A stretch of DNA of 64,000 bases, taken from NCBI GenBank assembly GCA_033398695.1, contig JAWKAU010000226.1, forward strand, positions 1 to 64,000, read 5' to 3'. This document shows, one piece after another, positions 32,746 through 44,700 of this stretch; the stretch's first letter is position 1; each line of letters starts with the position of its first letter. Source of the DNA: Orobanche coerulescens (lineage: Eukaryota; Streptophyta; Magnoliopsida; Lamiales; Orobanchaceae). The translations under genes were made by a program, and so were the position numbers. The notes beneath the pieces were generated by a model, which was not told where the DNA came from, made no database searches, and saw only the letters and a program-made list of their open reading frames with translations.

Positions 32746-35700
32746 TCCCCTCCACCTTTAAAAGGAATTGTCCTCAATTCCGTAATCCCGTCGTTTCCAG
32801 ATGAAATAATTAATTGATACGAAGCCGACTACTCCAAGCGAAGAAGACGAAGTAAGAATTAACGTAAAACACCTCGACCGCACTACAACCTACTTAGGCG
32901 AGAAAACAGAAACGAGGCACGGAGTTACCTTGATATTCGGAATTGGAATAACTTAAACAAAAGACAAGCAGCACCTTGGGGAGGGGAAAAGGATCAAGTG
33001 GCAACTAAACAAATAAAAGAATGTTCAGATTTCTCTTACAAAAGCAGCAGGATTCTTGGCAAAAGGCGGCTGTCAGCAAGCAACTTGGAGACAAAGACCC
33101 AGCTTTTACTTTTGTCCACAAGTGACATGAGGAACCTTTTTATTATATTTTCTTATTCTAAGCTCAGCTTGTATTAGTTTAAATTATCTTGTCCGGCTGC
33201 TTTTGCCTATAAATAGTGGCAGTAGAGTTGTAATGAAGGATTATTGAATGTTGAAGAATTAAGAACACTTTGTGTTTTTCCCTGGTGAATGCTTTTCATC
33301 AAAACTTGGTTTTTATTCGACGCGTTTCGAGTATTAATCTGATTGATTCTCAATAGGTCTTGAGAAGAAATCACTTTATCAAATTATAGGTCTAATTTGA
33401 TAAAAACATCGGTTTATACCTTGTTTCGACATTTTGTTTGTTTTTCGATACAGTTGTATACTTGTCCGATATTTCGCATAAAGTGTCGTTCGATCCTTTG
33501 AACTTGTTTCCTGTTTTAACTTCGTTTCCGTCCAAAACGTGCTGTTTCGAGTGTCGCTGTTTGGAGGTGGCCTGTTTCGAGTCATTCTCCAGTTGGCCAA
33601 ATTCCTACCTTGTTGCTGTACCGAATTACTGTCTTCATCACTCGTCATTATTGTTGCTTTAGCGAGCTGTTGTCACCAGTTCCCGATAGTTTCTTGTCGA
33701 TAGCTTTCGCTCGTCAAAAAGTCTTCCGCTGTATCGATAGCGAATTCGCATCACAAGAGAGAATTCGTATCATAAGTGGTATCAGAGCGCCCAAGTTCTT
33801 GATCTTTGGCGTTATGGATCTCAACGACGCTGACTTCTTGGCAAAACTTCGTGACGTATTGCGTGACGTACCAGAACAACGCGACCAACGTTGGCAACCT
33901 AGGCGTGGTGACTATGAACGACCCTCACGCCATGCCGAAGAGTTCAAGGTGAACGAACTTCCAGAGTTCGTTGGCGGAATAGATCCTGAAGTTTACCTGG
34001 AATGGGAACGAAAAATTGATCGTATGTTCGAGTTTAAAGACCTCGACGATGAGAAAAGGTGTAAGTATGCAATTCTCAAGTTGGGGAAAGGAGCTTCACT
34101 TTGGTACGAAGGAGTAAAAACACGAAGAACTCGTGCGGGGAAGGATACGATCCGTTCGTGGGATTCGTTAAAAAGAAAACTTCGTAAAAGATATGTACCA
34201 GCATCACACTGGTTGTCCTTGTACAGGAAGATTGCAGATCTCGTGCAAGGAAAGTTATATGTCAGTGAGTACATTGAGGAGTTTGAGAATCTAACCTTAA
34301 TGGGAGAGATAGAGAAGAATGAGGAGCAGAAAATGTCACGATTCTTGCGTGGCTTAAACCGAAGCATAGCTAACTCGGTGGAACTGTATCCATACGAGGA
34401 CTTCGATACTTTATGTGGGTTATGTGTGAAGTTAGAAGCTCAAAACAGGATGAAGATGTATAAACCCGAGTTTCCAGTCAAATTTGGAAACCCAAGCGTC
34501 GGATCTAGCTCAGCTGCTAAGGCAACTGTACCGACTCTGGTTCCTGTTGCGATTCCTGCTAAAGCAACTGTACCCTACGTACCGAAGGAGACGAGTTTGG
34601 CTAAAGTGAGATGTTTCAAATGTCAAGAATTCGGGCATTATCAAAATGCTTGTCCGAACAAGCGAGTGGTGACACTAAGGGAAGCTGTCACGATCCGAGA
34701 CGAATTGTTGGTTGAGGAAGAAAGACTGGGTGATGTATTTGATTTCGACACAAAGGACGAAGAAGGAGAAGAATGTGAGACTTACGATGCTCCAAGCTAT
34801 GACACGGCTTTAGTTCTGCGGACGCTACAAGCCAAAGCTGTTTCGAATGATTCGGAACAGCGGAATCAAATATTTCACACAAAGTGTCAAGTTGGAAATA
34901 AATGGTGTAGTTTGATTGTTGATGGAGGGAGTTGCACCAACGTAACTTCCAGCGAAATGGTGACTAAACTCGGGCTGACCACTACGGCTCACCCGAAACC
35001 TTACACTTTGCATTGGCTCGATGATGGGAGCAAAATAAGGGTGACTAAACAAGTGAGGATTGGACTAGCCATGGGTTCATATGAAGACAACGTATTATGT
35101 GATGTACTCCCGATGGATGCATGCCATGTACTGTTGGGAAGACCATGGATGTTTGACAGGGACGTTTTACACCGAGGAAGAAACAATGAGTACGAGTTAC
35201 GGGATAAGGGCAAGAAGATTGTGCTTAAACCAATGTCACCTCAAGTTATTCACTCTATGAGTTCTAGTAGGAGTGAAAAGCCAAAACTGGCCATGTTTGC
35301 TAGCGAACGGGAGGTGGGACATGCTATTGATGATGGCAAATGCGTGTACTTGTTGGTTCTAAAGGAGACACGGGATGGTAACATGGATGTACGAAACGAA
35401 AGGATGGATGCCTTATTGCACGAATTTATGGATGTTTTTACCGAAGAATTACCGTCGGGTTTGCCACCTATTCGTGGGATTGAACATCAGATCGACCTCA
35501 TACTGGGTGTGTCGCTCCCTAACAAAGCTGCCTATAGATGTAATCCCGAGGAGACAAAGGAATTACAAAACCAAATCGAAGAATTAATGGATCGTGGGTA
35601 TGTTCGAGAAAGCCTAAGTCCTTGTACGGTTCCGGTACTACTGGTTCCTAAGAAAGACGGATCTTGGAGGATGTTTATTGATAGTCGAGCCGTGAATAAT

Positions 35701-38700
35701 ATAACCATCAAGTATCGATTTCCGATTCCAAGGCTTGATGACAAGTTGGATGAATTACACGGATCCGTGATCTTTTCAAAGGTTCATCTACGGAGTGGTT
35801 ATCACCAAATCAGGATGAGAGAAGGAGATGAGTGGAAGACGGCCTGCAAAACTAAACACGGACTGTACGAATGGACCGTTATGCCGTTTGGCCTTACAAA
35901 TGCACCGAGTACCTTCATGCGCTTGATGAATGAGGTACTTAAGCCATTTTTAGGGAAATTTGTGGTTGTATACTTAGATGATATTTTGATCTACAGCCGA
36001 TCGCTGCAAGAACATTTCGAACACTTGAGGCAAGTCTTCAAAACCCTTAGAGACCAGAAGCTGTATGGAAAAAGGGAGAAGTGCTCATTTTTGGTCGAAA
36101 GTATAGTCTTTCTTGGCTATATTGTTTCAAAGGATGGAGTGTCGGTCGATCAAGCAAAGATCGAAGCAATTAAGTCCTGGCCAATTCCCACTACAGTGAC
36201 GGAGGTTAGATCGTTCCATGGACTAGCTTCATTTTACCGGAGGTTCATTCGAGATTTCAGTACCATTGCAAGCCCAATAACTGAATGTTTGAAGAAGGGT
36301 ACGTTTAATTGGAGCCGAGCTGCTCAGGAGTCATTTGCAAATTTGAAGGCGAAGTTGTGCGAAGCACTAATCTTAGCCTTACCCGATTTTTCGCAACCAT
36401 TTGAGGTAGAATGTGATGCTAGCGGAGTTGGCATTGGAGCGGTTCTCATTCAGGGAAATCGACCTATTGCTTATTTTTCCGAGAAGTTAAATGGTGCTCG
36501 TCTCAATTATTGTACGTACGACAAGGAGTTTTATGCTATTATGAGGGCTCTAGATCATTGGAGTTACTATCTTCGACCGAAGCATTTCATCATACATTCG
36601 GACCATGAATCCTTGAAGTACATTAACGGGCAGCACAAGTTAAGTCCCAGGCATGCGAAGTGGGTGGAATTCTTACAATCATTTCACTTCTCATCAAAGT
36701 ATAAAGATGGAAAGAGCAATATTGTGGCAGATGCATTGTCTAGGCGTTATGCCTTACTCGCCACTCTTGATGTTCGTTTGCTTGGATTCGATACAGTAAA
36801 GGAGTATTACGAAGGTGATGCGGATTTTGGCGAGACCTTTGCCCTTTGCAAATATGGCCCGATGGGAGAATTTTCGATACAGGAGGGCTTTCTTTTTAAG
36901 GGAAATCGTCTTTGTCTACCAAGGCACACGATTCGAGAATTGCTGGTTCGAGAGGCTCATGGGGGAGGTTTGGCTGGCCACTTCGGTTCGGCCAAGACAT
37001 TGGATGTACTTAAAGAACATTTTTATTGGCCAAGGATGCAAGGGGATGTTAATAATATAATCAGTAAATGTGTGACGTGCCATGTTGCGAAGAGTTCGTT
37101 CAAACCAGGAGTCTACACACCTTTACCGATTCCGGAGAGGCCGTGGGAAGATGTCTCAATGGACTTCATTGTGGCTTTGTCTCTAACCCAACGAGGTAAG
37201 GACGCGATTATGGTGGTTGTCGATCGTTTTTCAAAAATGGCTCATTTTGTTCCTTGTCACAAAACCGATGATGCGAGTAATGTTGCTGACTTGTATTTCC
37301 GAGAGGTGGTGCGATTACATGGAGTTCCGAAAACTATTGTTTCAGACCGGGACTCAAAGTTTCTAAGCTACTTTTGGAACACCTTGTGGAGAACGGTGGG
37401 AACAAAGCTTTTATTTAGTACTTCGCATCATCCTCAAACCGACGGACAAACTGAAGTAACGAATCGAACACTAGGGACGCTGTTGCGAGGCTTGGTGAGC
37501 AAAACACAAAAGTACTGGGATCTGAAACTGGCACATGCGGAGTTTGCTTATAATCGTTCTCCTACTCATGCCACAGCGCATTCTCTGATACGAATTCTCC
37601 GGGAGAGGCGGATACATATCGGACGGAGTGTACGTATGAATATCGTAGCGGAAGTCTTTTTATGAGTGTGGTGTTTTTGGATGTATTTTGTGATGTAATA
37701 TCGAATATGACGATGAAAATTCGAACAAATAAAAAATGGAAGTAATATCGAAAAAAAATGATAATATCGATCAAGAAGACTTGAACGATCAAGAACAAGG
37801 GTTTATCGAATTAGACCTATAACTCGATAAGGTGATTTCTTCCCAAGACCTATTGAGAATCAATCGGATTAATACTCGAAAACGCGTCGAATAAAAATCA
37901 AGTTTCGGTAAAAATCATTTACCAAGGGTAGAAACACAAAGTGTATTCTTTCACATTCAAATACATAATACAATATCTATTACAAGGCTAATGAATGACT
38001 ACTTATAGGAGGTGAAGCCTTCTTATAACTAAAGAATCTAAAACAACAAGATCACATGATCTTTGAAATGAAAAACAAAAACCAAGTAAAGAAATCAAAA
38101 GCAAGATCAAATGATCTTGAAAAGGAAGACAAGAATAAAAATAAAACTATAAAAATAACAACATCAAATAATAGGGGGATAAAGAAAGGAAAAGGAGACA
38201 AAAACAACACACAAGGTGTATAAACAAAAAGGGGCTGGCTGCCGAACACGGGCCGTGTCGATGGACACGGTCGCGGCGCATTATGGACGGATGCAGCAGG
38301 ACTCGACCGTGTTCGGCTGACACGGTCGGGCTGGTCGGCAGACTTTCGATGCTTTCCGGAAGAGTAGGACACGGCCGTGTCTCGGGACACGGTCGAGTCC
38401 GGCGGCAGTTCGTTCGGCCAATTCAGGAAGGTTGCGACACGGGCGTGTCCTGGGACACGGTCGAGCTCGGCAACTTGGTCCTTTTATGTATTGTGTCCGT
38501 TTTCTCGCCAAAAAATGTTGTCGTACGTGCATGACGCGTTGTAAGGTCATTTACGTCGATCCTTGCTTCGGTTTCTTTATTCGGACTATTCAATTTCGTA
38601 TCATCCCCTCCCCCTTTAAAGGGAATTGTCCTCAAGTCCGAACTTCCTCCGTCATCAAGATAATTAATTAACGCCTCTAAGTACTTGATCTCGAAAATGT

Positions 38701-41700
38701 CCGCAGTACATACATGGCCCAAAATCTTGAGACGATAGGTAGTGTGGGGCCCTCGAGAATCACCAACAAAATAACTATCATTATTAATAAAATAATAATA
38801 ATTACTCCGCCAGGTAATACCGACATCATGAAATGAGTGGACATCTGAAATGGGACGCACGGTTAATTTCACATCGGGTTCATCCTCCAGAATTGGAAAC
38901 ACCGATAATTCCACATCGGTTTCACCATCAAGAATGGGAAACACAGGATTTATTACGGATTCCTCTTCAACAACTGGTTCCTCATCAAATGCTGGCGGTC
39001 CGTCATAATCTGACCAACTCTTCGTTCCAATATTGTTGGGCTCCTCCAATAATGGCACATCACAAAATATTTTACTAACCTCAATTTGGTAATCATCCAA
39101 GACAATAAGTCTATCACCAGAAACTGAGTCGATATGAAATTTAGGCCCAAAATTGTCGTTTTCTTCTAACCGATCAATTTTAGTACCAAGCTCAATTTTG
39201 TCTTCCACAACTTTAAAAGGCCCGACTTGTGTCAAATATTCATCTGACCATAATTCACTTGGCTCATCAATCCCGTTTTGGTCAATTTGGCCAACGCAAT
39301 TAATTGGCTCATGCTCATAATGACAAGTTCCAAGTTTGTCAATTAGGGGAACACTAACCAAATCGTCTTCCAAATCGTCTTCTTCGTTGTATTGCGTCGT
39401 TGAAACCTCTTTGTCGTCTACTTCATTAAAAATGACAGTAGGGACATCATCTTCATCGAGAAAGGACTCTGCTGGGAATTCCTTGATGGGGAAAAACCTT
39501 TGATCGAATGTCGGCGGCGGGGCGTCGAAGGACTGGTGGTGGGGGAACAACAAGTGGTGGTATGGTTTGAACCTTTGATTGAAATATTTTGTGAATTTTT
39601 GCCAATCTTTGATTTTTGGCTTACGTTGTTGTGAACGGGACTGTTTCAGTTTTTGCCACCAGATGGCGGCGCTACCGCGGAGGCGCCTTGCCACCAACGA
39701 AACGTGGTGGTTGATCGGGGCAGCCTTGAAGTCCGAGTGCTCCTCACAAGCATGGAGCCAATCTATGCACGCATCTGGATTACAATATCCGTGAAATTCC
39801 GGTATGCTGCGGAATTTGGCCAAGAAATCAATATCGTTGGCATCGTCTCTGTGTCTTTCTTGCATACGTTGCTCCGGTAAGCCGTTTAGTACGTCATGGA
39901 GTTTCATCAAGAAATCGAGATCGGAGAAATCCATAACAAGAGTCAAGATATAGTTCTTCACAAGAAATTGTTGAATAAATCCAAGGAGATGACCCTAGGC
40001 TCCGATACCACTTATGATACGAATTCTCCGGGAGAGGCGGATACGTATCGGACGGACTGTACGTATGAATATCGTAGCGGAAGTCTTTTTATGAGTATGG
40101 TATTTTTGGATGTATTTTGTGATGTAATATCGAATATGACGATGAAAATTCGAACAAATAAAAAATGGAAGTAATATCGAAAAAAAAATGATAATATCGA
40201 TCAAGAAGACTTGAACGATCAAGAACAAGGGTTTATCGAATTAGACCTATAACTCGATAAGGTGATTTCTTCCCAAGACCTATTGAGAATCACTCGGATT
40301 AATACTCGAAAACGCGTCGAATAAAAATCAAGTTTCGGTAAAAATCGTTTACCAAGGATAGAAACACAAAGTGTATTCTTTCACATTCAAATTCATAATA
40401 CAATATCTATTACAAGGCTAATCAATGACTACTTATAGGAGGTGAAGCCTTCTTACAACTAAGGAATCTAAAACAACAAGATCCCGTGATCTTTGAAATG
40501 AAAAACAAAAACCAAGTAAAGAAATCAAAAGCAAGATCAAATGATCTTGAAAATGAAGACAAGAATCAAAATAAAACTATAAAAATAACAACATCAAATA
40601 ATAGGGGGATAAAGAAAGGAAAAGGAGACAAAAACAACACACAAGGTGTATAAACAAAAAGGGGCTGGCTGCCGGTGATACGAATCGGTCAACATCCTCA
40701 AATACAAAAAAGAAGATCATCACAAAGATTCCACCCCCACATCACAAACACATCCCCCCCCCCTACCATTTTGTTCAAGTATGTCACTTTCAAAGATTTC
40801 CTTTGATATTGTCCCTACTTTGAAGATACCTTCCCCACCATTACTACAAATCATGCTTGAAGGGGACCCTTACTTGTCTTCATATCTTTCACAAGATAAT
40901 GAAGATATTCTCCTTCCCCACCTCAATATAAAAAACGTCCCATGCATAAGATTTGAAGAATACTTTCATCCTTCATGTCACTTTCCTTCATGTCATGATC
41001 ACCATGGTAATTCCAAAAGACTTGATATCATATCACCTTCCCACCCCACCATGATACCTCACGTCCCATACATATGTAAGTGTAGAAGACTTTCATCCTT
41101 CATGTCCTTGTCCCTCATGTCATTATCACCTATATAATACCAAAGAAGATGATTTCATAATCTACACCAAATCCTCCTAAATGAGGATTTACGTTTTGAT
41201 GCATGGGAAGGAAGGATCGGCCGAATTGATGCATGGGAAGGAAGGATATTTGGTTTTTCTTCATGTCACCATCAAGTCCAAGATTGCTTCAAGTCACCAT
41301 CACCTAAACATGCTTGAAAGGGACCCTTTGTCTTCATATCTTTCACAAGATAAGTGAAGATCACCTCCTTCCCCACCTTATTTGAAAATCGGCCATATTC
41401 CCCACCTTGAGAAAGACTTTCATCAAGTCACCATCAACTAAGACTTTCATCAAGCATGTTCTTCATGTCACCATCAAACCAAGATTCACCATGTTTCTCA
41501 TTCCCCACAAAATCGGTCCAAAGCATGAATCTTGAGGAAGATTTCATCAAGTATTTCGTCCAACTTGAAGATTGCTAGGAAGTTTCCTTTTTTGTTTTGT
41601 TGTATTTACTTACGGTTGGAAACTACTATATATAGTAGTACTTGATTGTATTTGTAAAATCTTGAATCTTGAAAGTTATAAACATTGTATTTCTCTTGAA

Positions 41701-44700
41701 ATATACGTTGAACGAGTTCAACAAAACCTTGGTTATTATTTCGACGCGTCTCGAGATTTTAACTTGATCAATTCTCAATAGGTCTTGGGAAGAGATTACT
41801 TTTATCGAGTTATAGGTCTAGTTCGATAAAACACATTCAATCCCATACACTACTACCTCACGGCCGAAATCCATTTAAGTTCGGCCACCCCTTGTATTTT
41901 CGAGTGACACTTTGATAATCGTCAAGACATAATAATCTTCCGTTGTATTTCATACGCATTACGTACGTAATTCGTATCATCTTCTTGTTCGATATTTTTT
42001 ATTGTTATATCCGATATTATTCACATACAAAATACATCCGAAAAACTCCATATTCGTAAAAGCCTTCCGCTATCATACACTTACATATACTCCGACCGAT
42101 ACGTATCCACCTCTCCCCGGATAATTCGTATCATAAGTGGTATCGGAGCCCAAGGTCATCTCCTTGGGCGATCAACTATATTCACCGAAATTTTTTTTTT
42201 GAAGTATTTAGTCACCTTCTTGAGTTGTTCTTCACGGTTAGAAGAATTTTCGCATAACATTGGCAGATTAGAGCAGTCGGAAGAAAACAAAGTTTCCCGT
42301 GGATTCGACCGTTGGATCATCACGAAATTTTGACAAAGGTAAGCCAACTCATTGAACTACATTCTGAACGGTGGAGATCAGATTCTTTGATCATCTTCTT
42401 GGTTCATTCTTCACGGATTTCTTGGAAAATTTTCTGTCCGATTTCTTGTCAAGAACTATCTCTTGATTCTTGTTATGGAATTCTCCGAGCTCGATTTCTT
42501 GATGACACTCCGTGACGCACTAAACTGCTTACGGGCGGCGTATGCAAGTTAGACGGAGAGTCGATGACAACGTTTTTGTTTTCTTGGACATATTCCGCAG
42601 CATACCGGAATTTCACGGAGATAGTGATCCAAATGCGTGCATAGATTGGCTTCGTGCTTGTGAGGAGCACTCGGACTTCAAGGCTGCCCCGATCAACCGC
42701 CGCGTTTCGTTGGTGGCAAGGCGCCTCTGCGGTAGCGCCGCCGTCAGTGGCAAAAGCCGAAGCGATCCGTTCACAACAACGTAAGCCTAAAATCCAAGAT
42801 TGGCTTAAATTCAAAAAATATTTCAATCGAAGGTTCAAATCCCCATCTTACCACCAATCCTTCGACGCCCCACCACCGGCATTCGATCTAAGGCCTTCCT
42901 CCATCAAGGAAGTCCCAACAGCATCTTTTTTCGATGAAGACAATGTCCCTACGGTCATTTTCAATGAAGTAGACGAGACGAGTTTTCATCGGAGCAATTC
43001 AACGTTGTAGGTGAGTTGAGCCGTGTATGCCTTGTTGACGAACCCGGATCTTGCTACTTTGATCATGGGCGATTGGTTGTGTTGGCCAAATTGACCAAAA
43101 CGGACCAAATTATTTTAATGGTGAGGAGCCTTTTTGTGTCATGGAAATTGGGTCGGGTTATGATGGACCGCCAATATTTGATCTGAGAATCGGATGACAA
43201 AGAGGACCCCATGATTGATCTCGAGCTTCCCATTTTGAAGAATCTCCTGCGGCATTTTTGATGACAAAGAAGACGATGGTTGGAGTCGAGTCGCCCTATC
43301 GAGCAAAGTGGGTCGTATGACTTTGTTGCGATGCAAACGAGCCTAGTGGATTAATTTTTGATGAGACATTATTGGAGGAGCGAATAATTTTGAAAGCGGA
43401 GAGTTGGTCGGTGCGACGGACCGCCAACATTTGATAAGGAACCATTGATGAAGAGGACTCCGCAATAAATTACGTATTGGCCATTTTCGATGGTGAACCC
43501 GATATGGAATTATCGGTGTTTCCACTGCGGAGGAGGAACCCGATGTGGAGTTAACCGTGTGTCCCATTTCAGATATCCACTCATGTCATGATATCGGTAT
43601 TACCAGCGGAGTAATTATTATTATTTTATTAATAATGATAGTTATTTTGTTAGTGATTCTCGAGGGGGCCCCACTACCTATCGTCTCAAGATTTTGGGTC
43701 ATGTACGTACTGCGGATATCTTCGAGATCAAATACTTAGAGGCGTTAGTTAATTATCTTGGTGACGAAGGGAGTTCGGAATTGAGGACAATTCCCTTTAA
43801 AGAGAGAGGGTATGATACGAATCGGTCAACATCCTCAAATACAAAAAAGAAGATCATCACAAAGATTCCACCCCCACATCACAAACACATCGCCCCCCCT
43901 ACCATTTTGTTCAAGTATGTCACTTTCAAAGATTTCCTTTGATATTGTCCCTACTTTGAAGATACCTTCCCCACCATTACTACAAATCATGCTTGAAGGG
44001 GACCCTTACTTGTCTTCATATCTTTCACAAGATAATGAAGATATTCTCCTTCCCCACCTCAATATAAAAAACGTCCCATGCATAAGATTTGAAGAATACT
44101 TTCATCCTTCATGTCACTTTCCTTCATGTCATGATCACCATGGTAATTCCAAAAGACTTGATATCATATCACCTTCCCACCCCACCATGATACCTCACGT
44201 CCCATACATATGTAAGTGTAGAAGACTTTCATCCTTCATGTCCTTGTCCCTCATGTCATTATCACCTATATAATACCAAAGAAGATGATTTCATAATCTA
44301 CACCAAATCGTCCTAAATGAGGATTTACGTTTTGATGCATGGGAAGGAAGGATCGGCCGAATTGATGCATGGGAAGGAAGGATATTTGGTTTTTCTTCAT
44401 GTCACCATCAAGTCCAAGATTGCTTCAAGTCACCATCACCTAAACATGCTTGAAAGGGACCCTTTGTCTTCATATCTTTCACAAGATAAGTGAAGATCAC
44501 CTCCTTCCCCACCTTATTTGAAAATCGGCCATATTCCCCACCTTGAGAAAGACTTTCATCAAGTCACCATCAACTAAGACTTTCATCAAGCATGTTCTTC
44601 ATGTCACCATCAAACCAAGATTCACCATGTTTCTCATTCCCCACAAAATCGGTCCAAAGCATGAATCTTGAGGAAGATTTCATCAAGTATTTCGTCCAAC

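Noticed and set aside
33993..34367. Minus-strand ORFs opposite gag (also 46755-47129, 20463-20837 and 28458-28805)
   Set aside because: They are antisense shadows of the conserved Gag coding strand, in the same register in each copy, without independent motifs.
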